From NCBI GenBank assembly GCA_000230955.3, contig CP007060.1, positions 372,001 through 436,000 on the forward strand: a DNA stretch of 64,000 bases. Reading direction: 5' to 3'. Every line of letters starts with the position of its first letter. The stretch's first letter is position 1. Source of the stretch: Halobacterium sp. DL1. Its GTDB lineage: Archaea; Halobacteriota; Halobacteria; Halobacteriales; Halobacteriaceae. A program made the translations under genes and the position numbers. Positions 9,010 through 17,989 of the stretch are shown in pieces. Under the pieces are notes generated by a model. It had not been told where the DNA came from, searched no databases, and worked only from the letters and a program-made list of their open reading frames with translations.

Positions 9010-9345
9010 TCAGGCGTTCGCGTGCGCGACTTGCGTCGGGAGCGCGTCCAGCACCGCTTCGACCTGTTCGTCGGGCTGGTAGCTGACGGTCTCGGCCTCC
9101 TGGTTGTAGTCGACGACGCCGTGGCTGGCGAGCTTCGGTAGGTGCGTGTGGCGCAACTGGATGGAGAGTTCTCTCCGTCCCATGGCGCTGCCGTTGGCCA
9201 GAATCCGCTCGGTGCTGTGTAGTTCGTCGACGAGATTGTCGACCGTCGTCTCCTCGTCCCTCGTCTCACGCAGCCGTCGGATGACTCTACGTCGCTGCCT
9301 GTCGGAAACGAGCCTGATGTGCGCGTCGAAGGGGTTCTCAGTCAC
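9010..9345 (-). CDS. DUF7344-type winged-helix protein
   Basis: A 111-residue haloarchaeal winged-helix protein of the DUF7344 type. It begins NPFDAHIRLVSDRQRRRVIR, the signature N-terminal helix, continues with the DNA-binding helices (TTVDNLVDELH, then RELSIQLRHTHLPKLASHG) and ends in the beta-wing VVDYNQEAETVSY. The GTG at 9345 gives the usual family start; an upstream TTG at 9378 would add 11 residues. Members are abundant in haloarchaeal genomes as small regulators of unknown regulons. It is the last clearly core-type gene before the integrated island. Confidence 0.88.
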   Translation of the reverse strand: MTENPFDAHIRLVSDRQRRRVIRRLRETRDEETTVDNLVDELHSTERILANGSAMGRRELSIQLRHTHLPKLASHGVVDYNQEAETVSYQPDEQVEAVLDALPTQVAHANA

Positions 9346-9718
9346 GATACTCTGCCTATGGGGTTCTGTCGGCTTCAATAGGCGTCATTTTTACACTGTG
9401 CGGTGTATTGATTAACCGAGTCACACTGGCGCCAGGGCGTCCTTCGGCCCGGACCGTGGTCGCTACGCCCGCGTGACGAAGACAACTCCGGCTGTCAGGT
9501 TAGAGCGACAACTCTTCAAGTGGAAATCGCGAAGAATGGGGATGCCGCCTCCCCGATTCGAATGGAGGAAGACGGTCGCGCTCACTTCGTTCCCGCGCTG
9601 CGACTTCCAGACTCAAATCGGGTCGGGAGCATTTCCACTGTTCACTTCGTTCGTAGGAAAATGCCGCCTCCCAGCATTGAACCAGGGGTTCAAATGCCTC
9701 TGGTTGTTTCATTTAGTT
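9346..9718. other. tRNA-like, repeat-bearing junction; candidate left attachment region of the island
   Basis: Between the last core-type gene and the first recombinase lies a stretch with tRNA-like pieces. Around 9493-9530 the plus strand resembles D-arm and anticodon-arm order (agagcgacaactcttcaag), and TTCGAAT and TTCAAAT T-loop-like cores appear near 9557 and 9690. The second can form a 7-bp stem around an 8-nt loop. GCCGCCTCCC occurs twice (about 9544 and 9664), and a TCACTTCGTTC element occurs twice (about 9582 and 9639). I could not fold a complete cloverleaf, so this is not called a tRNA gene. Archaeal tyrosine recombinases often use tRNA 3' ends as attachment sites, so this is a plausible attL. 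Confidence 0.35.
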
Positions 9719-10978
9719 ATGACAAGCTTGCCGCCTAAGGTCGAAGCCCTCCACAACCGGATTAAAAAATCAGAAGTACTGCCACAAGATGACAAAGATG
9801 CGCTGTTGCAGTTCTCGGACGAACTCGGTGCTCATAACTATTCAACGGGCAGGCGGGTGAAACTCCTACAGCACTGCACGATGATGGCAGGGGATTCGGA
9901 GAAATACAGCCCGGATCAACTTCCCGAGCCAGATCTCGTCGATATGATCGGTGACACGGAGACGGAGAAAAAGAAGGCGAAACGGTACGTCAGCTGGATC
10001 AACGGAAACTACGATAGCGAGGAATCAAAACGGGATCACCGAGTCGCACTCCGGATGTTCGGGGGGCACATTACTCGCGGGGATCCTGAAGACGAGAAAC
10101 CATACAGTGTCGAATGGATCTCGGCCGATCTCCCGGATGACTATGATCCAATTCCAGACAAGACGAAAATGTGGTGGTGGGATGAACACATTCTCCCGGT
10201 CCTGAATAACGCGAAGTATGCCAGAAACAAGGCGGCGGTCGCAGTTGATTGGGACTCTGGAACTCGCTCGGGTGAATTCCGGTCGATGAAAGTTGGTGAC
10301 GTCGGGGACCACAAATACGGGAAAGAAATCACAGTCAACGGTCGGCAGGGGCAACGGTCAGTCACCCTTATCACATCCGTTCCGTACCTCCAACGCTGGT
10401 TAGAGGTTCACCCAAAAGGAGATGATCCAGAAGCGCCGCTCTGGTGCGACCTGGATACCGGACGCGAGGTGAGTTACAAGATGAAGCAGAAAATGCTCCG
10501 AAAGCCTGTTGAGCGAGCAGTTAAGAACGGGGATCTGAAGAAGCCGTCAAAGATGGGCTTCACCCGGATGCGAAAATCCTCCGCAAGTTATCTGGCTCGC
10601 AAGAACGTGTCCCAACATCACTTGGAGCGCCACCACGGGTGGGTCGAGAACAGTGACGAGGCGCGGCGATACATCATCGTCTTCGCAGAAGACACGGCCC
10701 GCGAGGTTGCTCGCGCCCACGGGATGGACGTTTCAGCGGACGAAATCGCTGACATCGGCCCGGTTGAATGTCCTCGCTGTCAACGCGAAACACCGCGAGA
10801 CAAGGTTCAGTGTATGTGGTGTGGACAGGCGCTGAGTCCCAAGGGTGTCGAGAAGATTGAAGAGCGGCGGGAACGGCTATTCGACTCCGCACTAGAGGCA
10901 GAAGAAGACATGAAAGACCGGCTCAAAAGCGTCCAGAGCGAACTCGAAGAACTCCGGGCATTAGGTCTGGAGGTCTAA
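9719..10978 (+). CDS. Tyrosine recombinase with C-terminal zinc ribbon (integrase 1)
   Basis: A 419-residue XerC/D-like integrase when started at the ATG at 9719; the open frame extends back to 9473 but that part is tRNA-like sequence. The N-terminal SAM-like DNA-binding domain covers about residues 25-130. In the catalytic domain, Arg183 sits in SGTRSGEF, box II is FTRMRKSSASYLARKN (the usual first His of HxxR appears replaced), HHGW is at about 305-308 and the candidate nucleophile Tyr318 is in EARRYI. A CPRC...CMWC zinc ribbon lies at 351-368, followed by a coiled coil. It probably integrated the element at the adjacent tRNA-like site. Confidence 0.9.
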   Translation: MTSLPPKVEALHNRIKKSEVLPQDDKDALLQFSDELGAHNYSTGRRVKLLQHCTMMAGDSEKYSPDQLPEPDLVDMIGDTETEKKKAKRYVSWINGNYDSEESKRDHRVALRMFGGHITRGDPEDEKPYSVEWISADLPDDYDPIPDKTKMWWWDEHILPVLNNAKYARNKAAVAVDWDSGTRSGEFRSMKVGDVGDHKYGKEITVNGRQGQRSVTLITSVPYLQRWLEVHPKGDDPEAPLWCDLDTGREVSYKMKQKMLRKPVERAVKNGDLKKPSKMGFTRMRKSSASYLARKNVSQHHLERHHGWVENSDEARRYIIVFAEDTAREVARAHGMDVSADEIADIGPVECPRCQRETPRDKVQCMWCGQALSPKGVEKIEERRERLFDSALEAEEDMKDRLKSVQSELEELRALGLEV

Positions 10979-11385
10979 TCCAGAAGAAGCCTGAAATAAA
11001 CTGGCAGAAACCATATATGAGTCGGTTATTGTTTGTTTGTGATTTGTATCCTGTCACAACCGAACCAACTCCCAATACTTTCGAATCGCTGTACAGAAGC
11101 GGGTTACCTCATCGTAGTTGTTCGACGGGTTATTCACTCAACCAAATTCACCAGACTGTAACGGGTAGCATATTTCCGGTGGCGTCACAAGCTACCAAAG
11201 TTCGACAGTCAGAGAAGTGACACTCAGTGGGTATGGCTGAAGATTACGTCAGCGAGACAACGATCTGATCACCGGTCAGCGAAGTTCATATTCTGCGACG
11301 GATCCTATATTGTCTATGAATAGCACCGTGTACCACCAGCGCCCTCCCGAATAGGCTTCACCACCCATCACTCCATCGCAAACGT
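10979..11385. other. Intergenic region without a recognisable gene
   Basis: About 407 bp between two convergent recombinase genes. It is less GC-rich than the core region. One short plus-strand ORF (11017-11220) has no recognisable features. I see no repeat or hairpin worth naming. Confidence 0.5.
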
Positions 11386-12744
11386 TCAGGTGCCAAAGTC
11401 GTGATCGGTGAACTTGGTCTGTCGCTCACCATGCTGATCTTGGTCCAGCTCTTCCCGAACTAATTCAGGTAATTCACCGAGGTCCAGCACGTCACCAAAA
11501 TATTCCCGACCAAGACCACGAACATGCTGTCGGTTCACTACATCGTCGATGTAATCACGCTCATCACTCTCGTAATCCTTCTTGCCATCTTCTTCAGAGA
11601 CAAATTTGATCTGCTCTCGGTTCTCTGCAACTGCCCTCTTATACAGTGTCTTCCAAAACTGGCGAAAGTTCTGAATCGTCGGAAACTCCCCGCCATCAAG
11701 TCGAACGCCAGCAATCTTACATAGTCGCCCCAGCCATTCATTCAGCGTGCTTGGAGTCCGGCAGCCAGATTCAGACTGGTCACTCGGAACCAACTTCCCA
11801 TTCCCACCGATCGCGTCAATGTACTCACGATACGCTCGAAGGAAATCACCACCCATCATTATCGGGACTTTTGCTGGTCCCTCATCTCGTCGCATGTTCT
11901 TTCGTACGGCGAAGTGAACATGCGGGTCATCACCAAAATGAAGTTGTGTCCGCAAATCAAGTTGTTCGACTTCATTTGACCGGGGACCAACGGCGATCAA
12001 GAAGATGAGCAGCATTTTCATCCATAACCGCCACCGCTCTAAATCGTGACCGTCCACAGGACACTCGTCAAGGACATCTAACGCGTTCCACAGATCGTTT
12101 AGTTGTGCTTCAGTGACTGGCTGTGCGTCACTATCACTCCGGTACCATTCGAATTCATCGAGTGCTTCTTCGACTGGATTAATATTGATCTGGTGCTTGT
12201 TTTTCACGATGTTGTAATATTCCTCAAAATATCGAGGGTAGTTTCCCATCGTGCTGTCGGCCAGGTCACGATCCATGTATTCGATGATTGTGATAGCGTG
12301 TTGGATATTCTCCACACGGTTCTTTTCAGAGTCATAGTAGCCGATATCCAGCATCTCGATGTCGAGTCCTTCGTCTCGAATCGCTTCGTACACCTTGTTC
12401 ATCACCGACTCAACGGAATCAATGGTGTTCTCACTCCACTCTTTCCGCTCTTCGGCGCTCTCAATATAGTACTCCAGCGAACGGATGGTTTCTTCATCGT
12501 CTGTCGGCCATTTTCCGGTACTACGCACGCCAAATCCCTGTTCTCGAAGAAATTCAAGAATGGTCTGTCCGTACAGCTCTTTGGACTTGTTGTTCAGTCC
12601 TTGGGCGGAGTACCGTGTATTCGCGGTGATATACTCCCACGACGGTTCGTGATCTTGCGGCAAATTATCTAGTTGAAACTGTTCGTGGAGAATTGCGGGT
12701 AGTTGCTCTTTAAGCGTTTTTCGCCCGATACGTTCCCTGGTCAT
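11386..12744 (-). CDS. Divergent tyrosine recombinase (integrase 2)
   Basis: A 452-residue protein with a tyrosine-recombinase pattern but weak conservation. Residues about 1-200 are helical and could be the core-binding region. The catalytic Arg box is visible as IAVGPRSNEVEQLDLR (Arg255), followed by the beta-hairpin HVHFAVRKNMRRDEGPAKVP. Later boxes are poor; IQNFRQFWKTLYKRAV may be box II and HVRGLGREYFGD the C-terminal His/Tyr region. Whether it is catalytically competent is uncertain. It overlaps by ATGA the small gene immediately upstream, so the two form an operon. It differs completely from the two other recombinases in the window. Confidence 0.72.
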   Translation of the reverse strand: MTRERIGRKTLKEQLPAILHEQFQLDNLPQDHEPSWEYITANTRYSAQGLNNKSKELYGQTILEFLREQGFGVRSTGKWPTDDEETIRSLEYYIESAEERKEWSENTIDSVESVMNKVYEAIRDEGLDIEMLDIGYYDSEKNRVENIQHAITIIEYMDRDLADSTMGNYPRYFEEYYNIVKNKHQININPVEEALDEFEWYRSDSDAQPVTEAQLNDLWNALDVLDECPVDGHDLERWRLWMKMLLIFLIAVGPRSNEVEQLDLRTQLHFGDDPHVHFAVRKNMRRDEGPAKVPIMMGGDFLRAYREYIDAIGGNGKLVPSDQSESGCRTPSTLNEWLGRLCKIAGVRLDGGEFPTIQNFRQFWKTLYKRAVAENREQIKFVSEEDGKKDYESDERDYIDDVVNRQHVRGLGREYFGDVLDLGELPELVREELDQDQHGERQTKFTDHDFGT

Positions 12745-12908
12745 TGGCCTGCGGTTTCCTCTTGTTGTGCCTGCTCCAGATCTTCTAAAATGCGTTCAGC
12801 GTCATACGCGAAGGGAAGATCACTCGCTGCTAGGGCTTCCAGATCGTCCCGCAATTCTTCTGCAGTCTCGATGGCCGACTGTCGGGTATCGGAGGCCTCA
12901 GGGTTCAT
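12741..12908 (-). CDS. Small acidic protein upstream of integrase 2
   Basis: A 55-residue ORF beginning MNPEASDTRQSAIETAEELR and ending QEETAGQ. Its stop overlaps the integrase start as ATGA, which indicates translational coupling and supports its being real. It is mostly helical and acidic with no recognised family; it could be a recombination accessory factor or an antitoxin-like protein, but nothing in the sequence shows this. The promoter region is shared with the divergent HxlR-like gene at 13034. Confidence 0.6.
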   Translation of the reverse strand: MNPEASDTRQSAIETAEELRDDLEALAASDLPFAYDAERILEDLEQAQQEETAGQ

Positions 12909-13033
12909 GTCGACCCCCTCTTCGCCACCACTCGGCCGATGTTGTTCAAATTTATAGCCATTCTAATTTTTACTGGCTAGTGATTTTACCCACTATAGTT
13001 TAAAGCCTTGGCGTACAAGAAGGAGATACGAAT

Positions 13034-13579
13034 ATGCCAAACGACTCTTCGGACACAACCGACGACGATAACGAGACGATTGGGAATTTAGAGCGAAGTA
13101 GTCATTCGGCAGAGGAACAACCAGATGTGACCGACGGGATGTCGGACGAAGACAGGACAGACACAAACATCGGCTCCTACGCAGAACCAGACGGCAATAT
13201 CGGAGCTGACCTCGATACCGCGAAGGTCAGGGACTTCTTCGAAAAGAAAGGTGCAGTCGAAATCCTCGCCCAACTCGCTGACGGGTCCAAACGATTCAGC
13301 GAGATTGATGAAGCGCTTGTGGTGAGTCACGGCACGATCGCCACCCGTCTCACCGACGGGGCCAAACTCGGCCTCTGGCGTGAATTTATGACCTACCCTG
13401 ACGACGGCGGGAAAATCAAATTGTACGAACTGGTGCCTGGCGCGCAGCACCTCGCTGCACTCACAGAAGACGAGAACATTGGTCAAACCACCAAACAACT
13501 ACGACAAGCACACGAACAGCACGCAGACGCCGTTACAAATTTCAGAGACAAGATCCAGCCAGCGGACTCAGAGACATAG
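13034..13579 (+). CDS. HxlR/ArsR-like winged-helix regulator
   Basis: A 181-residue protein with a disordered acidic N terminus (about 1-60) followed by a winged helix: VRDFFEKKGAVEILAQLADG, KRFSEIDEALVVSHGTIATRL (recognition helix), and the wing GLWREFMTYPDDGGKIKLYEL, then LVPGAQHLAALTED. This pattern is closest to haloarchaeal HxlR/ArsR-like regulators that respond to an unknown signal. A TTTAAA element at about 12999-13004 lies roughly 33 bp upstream of the ATG and is a good TATA box. It diverges from the small-protein/integrase 2 operon and may control it. Confidence 0.82.
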   Translation: MPNDSSDTTDDDNETIGNLERSSHSAEEQPDVTDGMSDEDRTDTNIGSYAEPDGNIGADLDTAKVRDFFEKKGAVEILAQLADGSKRFSEIDEALVVSHGTIATRLTDGAKLGLWREFMTYPDDGGKIKLYELVPGAQHLAALTEDENIGQTTKQLRQAHEQHADAVTNFRDKIQPADSET

Positions 13580-13623
13580 TTCACCTCCCCTCACCGTCGC
13601 CAATTTCACAGATTCCAACACTC

Positions 13624-15015
13624 CTACTGCGATGCTCCCGGGTCAACGATCCGTTCGAGGTTGAACAACTGCAGGTCGTCACGATCAGCGGCTGCCTCAC
13701 GAACAGAGTCCGTGAACCCGTTTCGGGCGAACAGCGCATACTCGTGTTCGACTTCGCTCCCATCAGGCGACCATCGAATCTCATCAGTATGGTCTTCAAG
13801 CGAGGCGAGTGCGCTGTAATCGAGAGGCGCGGACGTGAACTTACACTCGCCCGTCACCATCTTCCCGTCGGCAGCGAGCCCGACCACATCCACCTCGTAT
13901 TCGTTATACCACCAGCGGCCGATGTCGGTAAACATCGTTTCAGGATACAGGTCAGGCAGAATATCCTGACAGCGGGTTTCGAATGCTCTGCTCACGAAGT
14001 CCGCCAGATCCGGTTCGATGACCGTCTCGTAGGCGTCAGCACCTAACCGTTCGTAGCGGTCTTCGTTTCCATAGACGAACCGGAACCAAAACCGGAACAA
14101 CGGATCGAGAATCCGGTACCGACCACGGCGTGACCTGGTCTTGTCCTCGGTCACCGGTACCTCTCGTTCGACCAGTCGCAGTCGCTCCAGTTTCTGCGTG
14201 TACGTCGAAATTTGCTTGCCATCGATCCCGACCGTTTGCGCGATTTCATTCGATGTCGTGTTCCCGGCCGCAATCGCTTTCAGAATAGCAAAGTACCGGT
14301 TCGGCTCGGTCAGCTCAGTACGAAGCACGTACTCCGGCTCGTCATGCAGGAACCCCTGCCGTGACAGCAGCGACTGCTGGATGACTGTTCCAAGATCGTT
14401 GTCCATATCGACGCCATCCAGATAGTACGGCGTCCCACCAAACACACCCCACGCGAGGAACAGTTGTTCAGCGGAATAGCTCTCGGGGAAGAACGTGCGC
14501 GCGGCAGCAAAATCGAGCTGGCGCAGATCAATCTTCTCGGTGAACCGGCCGTACAGCGGACTGTTCCCGAGGAGTGTCGCCTCCTCCATCATACTGATCG
14601 AGGACCCCACGAGTATGAGCGTCACACCAGTGTCACGCAACTCCTGATCCCACAATCGCTGAATCACCGACGGGAGACTCTCATCAGCGTCAATCAGATA
14701 CGGGAATTCGTCCAGCACGATGACTGCATCCTGGTCAGCAAGATACCCGAGCAACGACTCCCACTCGCCCTCAATCCGATCGATCCCCGGAATCGACTCA
14801 GCCGCCACGTCCACGAACGCATCCAGTTGGATCTGCCGGGTTGTTTCAGTTGCTTGGTATAGAACGGCGTCATCGCGGTCTTCCAGTGACTCTCGGACGA
14901 GTTCGGTTTTCCCGAGGCGGCGACGACCGAAAATCACGACCATGTCAGCGTCGTCAGAATCGTAACACCCTCGAAGCCGACTGAGCTCATCCTCCCGATC
15001 CACGAATCGCTCCAT
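13624..15015 (-). CDS. Archaeal P-loop ATPase with DUF234 nuclease-like domain
   Basis: A 463-residue protein of the archaeal ATPase_2/DUF234 family. The STAND/AAA-type domain has Walker A FGRRRLGKTE at 29-38 and a Walker B-like AVIVLDEFPYLID near 97-109, then a winged-helix region (TTSNEIAQTVGIDGKQISTY, LERLRLVERE). The C-terminal DUF234 region carries DIGRWWYNEYEVDVVG and GECKF, an ExK-type arrangement consistent with a PD-(D/E)XK nuclease fold. Such genes are multiplied in archaeal genomes and their role is unproven; DNA binding or a toxin-like defence function has been suggested. Repeated GAATAGCC elements upstream may be an operator. Confidence 0.9.
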   Translation of the reverse strand: MERFVDREDELSRLRGCYDSDDADMVVIFGRRRLGKTELVRESLEDRDDAVLYQATETTRQIQLDAFVDVAAESIPGIDRIEGEWESLLGYLADQDAVIVLDEFPYLIDADESLPSVIQRLWDQELRDTGVTLILVGSSISMMEEATLLGNSPLYGRFTEKIDLRQLDFAAARTFFPESYSAEQLFLAWGVFGGTPYYLDGVDMDNDLGTVIQQSLLSRQGFLHDEPEYVLRTELTEPNRYFAILKAIAAGNTTSNEIAQTVGIDGKQISTYTQKLERLRLVEREVPVTEDKTRSRRGRYRILDPLFRFWFRFVYGNEDRYERLGADAYETVIEPDLADFVSRAFETRCQDILPDLYPETMFTDIGRWWYNEYEVDVVGLAADGKMVTGECKFTSAPLDYSALASLEDHTDEIRWSPDGSEVEHEYALFARNGFTDSVREAAADRDDLQLFNLERIVDPGASQ

Positions 15016-15050
15016 ACCCTCTGACTGACGCCCAACCAGATAAAACTCTC

Positions 15051-15093
15051 GAATAGCCTAATTCAGAATAGGCTAACTGAGGATTGGCTATTC
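15051..15093. promoter_or_regulatory. Repeated GAATAGCC/GGCTATTC elements between divergent genes
   Basis: Three related octamers lie 36-78 bp upstream of the ATPase/DUF234 start: gaatagcc at 15051-15058, gaataggct at 15066-15074 and ggctattc at 15086-15093. The first and third are exact reverse complements. A TATA-like ggtatagtatat follows at about 15096-15107 for the rightward gene. The arrangement suggests binding of a dimeric regulator controlling both divergent promoters. No binding protein is identified. Confidence 0.5.
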
Positions 15094-15182
15094 TGGTATA
15101 GTATATGTCCACTGGATTGGAGACTGACATTGGATCAGTTTGCTGAGGGGGATTTTTGAGGCACGGTTCTGTCTGTGCTCCC

Positions 15183-15866
15183 ATGGAATTTTCTGAGATA
15201 GTCGGTGATGAGGATGGAAAGTCCAGTGACTGGCATACAAGCGATATGCCGGATGATGTCAAGAATGCATTGTCGTTGGCATTCCTGGACGGGTTCCACA
15301 ATGAAGTTCACCGGCTGCATGAGGAACTACAGCAGGAATGGGAAGAGGCAGAGAATGATGATCTTCCCATGGAGTTCAGTTTCGGCGGTGTCGGGTTGAA
15401 GACGTACGAGCTCCATAGCTTGACAGTGAGTTATTTCGAGGCAGGAGTTCCGATTCTGTGCTTCCACCACTTCCGAAATGAGACGGAAGAAGGGTACCAA
15501 ATTCTGGAGTGGATGGAAGAGAACCGAGACCGTGCTCTCGACGAGGACAGTGAAGAGCCGTACGGTACACAGATCATGCAGTGGTTGAATAGTCGGCGGT
15601 CCTCTATCACCGACATGGCTCGGTTGATGGATGAGACCGGGTTGTTAAGTCATGATAAAGTGAAGCGGGTAAGGTCTCACCGCCACGACTTCCTCCACTC
15701 TCCTCTGCAGATTCTATACATCTCTGATTGGGAAGACCTGCTAAAAATGTCGGAGAGATGTATCACAGTAGTCGATGACTTAGATGAACGACTGTACCAG
15801 GATATCGACCTCCACGCATTCTATCCGACTCTCACAGACAAAGAGCGCTCCAGCCGTACTTTCTGA
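15183..15866 (+). CDS. Hypothetical protein, function unknown
   Basis: A 227-residue soluble protein from the ATG at 15183 (MEFSEIVGDEDGK). It has an acidic helical N-terminal half with EEWEEAENDD-like stretches, a central beta-rich segment (MEFSFGGVGLKTYELHSLTV), and a C-terminal region with SHRHDFLHSPLQIL. The RxxxH-type motif RSHRHDF recalls, weakly, helical nuclease families (HEPN-like RxxxxH), but the spacing does not clearly fit. It is flanked by the ATPase/DUF234 gene (divergent) and a small orphan gene. I do not recognise the family. Confidence 0.72.
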   Translation: MEFSEIVGDEDGKSSDWHTSDMPDDVKNALSLAFLDGFHNEVHRLHEELQQEWEEAENDDLPMEFSFGGVGLKTYELHSLTVSYFEAGVPILCFHHFRNETEEGYQILEWMEENRDRALDEDSEEPYGTQIMQWLNSRRSSITDMARLMDETGLLSHDKVKRVRSHRHDFLHSPLQILYISDWEDLLKMSERCITVVDDLDERLYQDIDLHAFYPTLTDKERSSRTF

Positions 15867-16038
15867 CCTTTCCGTCCTCGTTGAGACCCTCAGTTGATGA
15901 TAGGTTCCAGCAGTCGTGCTGAATTCAGTGTGTGTCCAGCAGTAACCTGTCGTTCGTCGTACTCAATCTGTCAATCCGGTTTAAACGCGGGTTCAGGGAC
16001 TACTCTTATAATCTGTTGATTTGAATTGATAGCCGAGA

Positions 16039-16362
16039 ATGTCAGATTCAGAAACTCCCACAGAATGGTCAGAGGATAGTTCCGACACTTGGAGCCATTC
16101 GAGATTACCTATAAATTTGGAACTCATCGGTATCGGTGACGAGTGGGACGTTGAAGTGACTCCGCTTCCTGACGATATGCCGTGGCACAGCGTAAGGGTA
16201 AACATTCGAAATGACAACAAGAAACAGGAGCGCGAGGTCGCAATGAGTTATATGAGTGAATTTAATGACATTGAATTTGATGTTCGGGAAGAACACCCTG
16301 AACTTTCTGAGGAACGCAAGGTTCTGATTGCAGCAACTGAAGCGATATTGAATCTTCGGTAA
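16039..16362 (+). CDS. Small hypothetical protein
   Basis: A 107-residue acidic protein. Residues about 25-70 read as alternating strands (PINLELIGIGDEWDVEVTPL, HSVRVNIRNDN), followed by a helix ELSEERKVLIAATEAILNLR at the end. A cttataatct element at about 16012-16021 sits 18-27 bp upstream of the ATG and is a plausible TATA box for a near-leaderless transcript. No family is recognised. Confidence 0.65.
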   Translation: MSDSETPTEWSEDSSDTWSHSRLPINLELIGIGDEWDVEVTPLPDDMPWHSVRVNIRNDNKKQEREVAMSYMSEFNDIEFDVREEHPELSEERKVLIAATEAILNLR

Positions 16363-16427
16363 GTTAGTACCTTGTATTCAGCGCGTCAGTATTATCGGGT
16401 GCCGAAGAGCTAAACCGATTCACTCCC

Positions 16428-16790
16428 CTACTCCTGCCGCAACTGGATCTGTACTTTATCCCCGACTGCTGGTTCGCCGTTACCGTAGGTGAGCTCATAG
16501 AGGTCGCCGTTCCCTTTTTCTCCGACCGGGATGGTATTCGCCCCCTCAAGCAGGTACGCAATCCGCTCAAATCCTTTGTCCAGCAGCGGACCCCATTTCG
16601 ACTCCTCGATTATTTCGTTCACATCCCGTACCAGAACGTCCTCTTCGACGCCGCCGCGGTCACGATGATAGAACGCCGTAAACTCAGTTGGCTCCTCGTC
16701 AAGTTCTGTCCCGGATTCCATTTTAGCGAGTCGTTCGTCAGTTGCGAAGGTGTACTGGGAAAGTTGCTTCAACGAGAGTTGTTCCGCCAT
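16428..16790 (-). CDS. Small hypothetical protein
   Basis: A 120-residue protein from the ATG at 16790 (MAEQLSLKQLSQYTF); a TTG at 16892 would extend it. It contains a helical N terminus, an FTAFYHRDRGG strand-turn, a VRDVNEIIEESKWGPLL helix and a C-terminal beta segment with YGNGEPAVGDKVQIQLRQ. No catalytic motif or family is recognised. It lies 183 bp downstream of a hypothetical gene on the same strand. Confidence 0.6.
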   Translation of the reverse strand: MAEQLSLKQLSQYTFATDERLAKMESGTELDEEPTEFTAFYHRDRGGVEEDVLVRDVNEIIEESKWGPLLDKGFERIAYLLEGANTIPVGEKGNGDLYELTYGNGEPAVGDKVQIQLRQE

Positions 16791-16973
16791 AGCACGATAA
16801 TCAAACAGACCTTGGATAACGCTGTTGAATACATTGTCTTCCCCGAAGATAGAGAACTCACGGATAAGCAGCAACCATCTACTGCCAGACAACGTATGCA
16901 GTCGCCATTCTGCTGCCTCTACTGTTTCCGTCTATGTGCAACAAGGGTATGGAACCGGTCTATGACACTCTCC

Positions 16974-17825
16974 TCAAGCTATCTGCGAGGCGTCGCCGTT
17001 TAGTATGTACGGGCCGTATTCGCCACGGTTCCACGAATCTTCCAGTTCCTTACGCGAAACGGGGCGTCCAAAGTAGACTGTCTCTTCTGGCGGCAACGGA
17101 CTATGCCACGGCCAGGTCAGTTCGACCACGCGTTCGTCATGTTCTATCCAGCCGTGGCCGGTGATGCGTGCAGTGTGCTTCGAGAGGCCGATTCCCTCAA
17201 CGTACTGAACACGGTCGTTCTCCCAGTAGCGATTGTCCTGCATCACGAGTCGGGCGTTTCTATAGCAACCGCTGGAATCGAAGTCGAACCGGCGGTGGAG
17301 CGCGCGGGCGAATCCCTGCAGGTCGTTGTCGTGAGTAACAGTTCGCCACTTCCCCTGCTCCAGGATATCCTCGTACAGCGGATCCCATTCAGTATCAGCT
17401 TCGGCTTGATCGAGTAACCGGAGGCGACGGTCGCTCACGTCGAGTTCCTCCCGCCACGTCTTGTACTCGGCATACAGATCAGGCACTGCATCTTCAAGGC
17501 CAGCGTACATGTCGTTCTCGTCCAGTTCGTGGAGTTCGAGTAACTGGATGTAGTAACCGATGGCCAGCATCTCATCACCAGTCACAAAATGTGCGATACG
17601 GCCACCGGACTCGCCGTAGCTCTCGACAATTCGGTCGGTCTGCTTGGTGCGACCGCCGCGCACAAGAATAAGATGACGCACCGCGTTGCGATCGTGAGCC
17701 TGAACGCGCAAATGGGCTAGAGGCTCGGATTCTTCGTCGTCGCTACCCCCGCTAATGAAAACCGACCAACAGTGAGAATCCTCGGTCAGCGGGGCCTCCT
17801 CCGAGCCAAGTGGTTCCGCCATCAA
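16974..17825 (-). CDS. Hypothetical protein with transglutaminase/NlpC-like C-terminal pattern
   Basis: A 283-residue protein. The N-terminal part has strand-helix alternation (HCWSVFISGGSDDEESEPLA, AVRHLILVRGGRT). The C-terminal third reads SSGCYRNARLVMQDN, VQYVEGIGL, ITGHGWIEHDERVVELTWPW and VYFGRPVS. This order, a Cys helix, then YVEG, then H-W with a strand, then VVELTW, resembles orphan papain/transglutaminase-like proteins in which Cys, His and Asp/Glu form a triad. That resemblance is my inference from pattern, not a proven assignment. Nothing around it explains its role. Confidence 0.65.
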   Translation of the reverse strand: MMAEPLGSEEAPLTEDSHCWSVFISGGSDDEESEPLAHLRVQAHDRNAVRHLILVRGGRTKQTDRIVESYGESGGRIAHFVTGDEMLAIGYYIQLLELHELDENDMYAGLEDAVPDLYAEYKTWREELDVSDRRLRLLDQAEADTEWDPLYEDILEQGKWRTVTHDNDLQGFARALHRRFDFDSSGCYRNARLVMQDNRYWENDRVQYVEGIGLSKHTARITGHGWIEHDERVVELTWPWHSPLPPEETVYFGRPVSRKELEDSWNRGEYGPYILNGDASQIA

Positions 17826-17880
17826 CTCGAAAAACAGATTGGAACCTGATAAGACTATGTTGATTCGCTTGCCTGATCAC

Positions 17881-17989
17881 GAACTTTGGAGTCTGTTTGT
17901 AGAGTCCAAAGTTCAAGTGTTTGTAGCCTTTGGTAGTATTTAAAGAGGATTCGTTGTAATGACCAATTCTGCAGATTCCAAAGTTCGTG
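17881..17989. promoter_or_regulatory. Three copies of a CACGAACTTTGGAGTC-type element around the integrase 3 promoter
   Basis: gaactttggagtc (17881-17893) and gagtccaaagttc (17902-17914) form an inverted repeat with one mismatch and an 8-nt spacer. A third copy, gattccaaagttcgtg (17974-17989), lies inside the first codons of integrase 3 and matches the extended left arm (17878-17893) in 15 of 16 positions as its reverse complement. A TATA-like tatttaaa at 17937-17944 lies between them, 15-22 bp before the ATG. This fits either an autoregulatory operator or recombinase arm-binding sites. Confidence 0.6.

Noticed and set aside
9473-9718. N-terminal extension of integrase 1 and a functional tRNA gene
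   Set aside because: The frame is open but its sequence is tRNA-like and repeat-bearing, the first good start is the ATG at 9719, and no complete cloverleaf could be folded.
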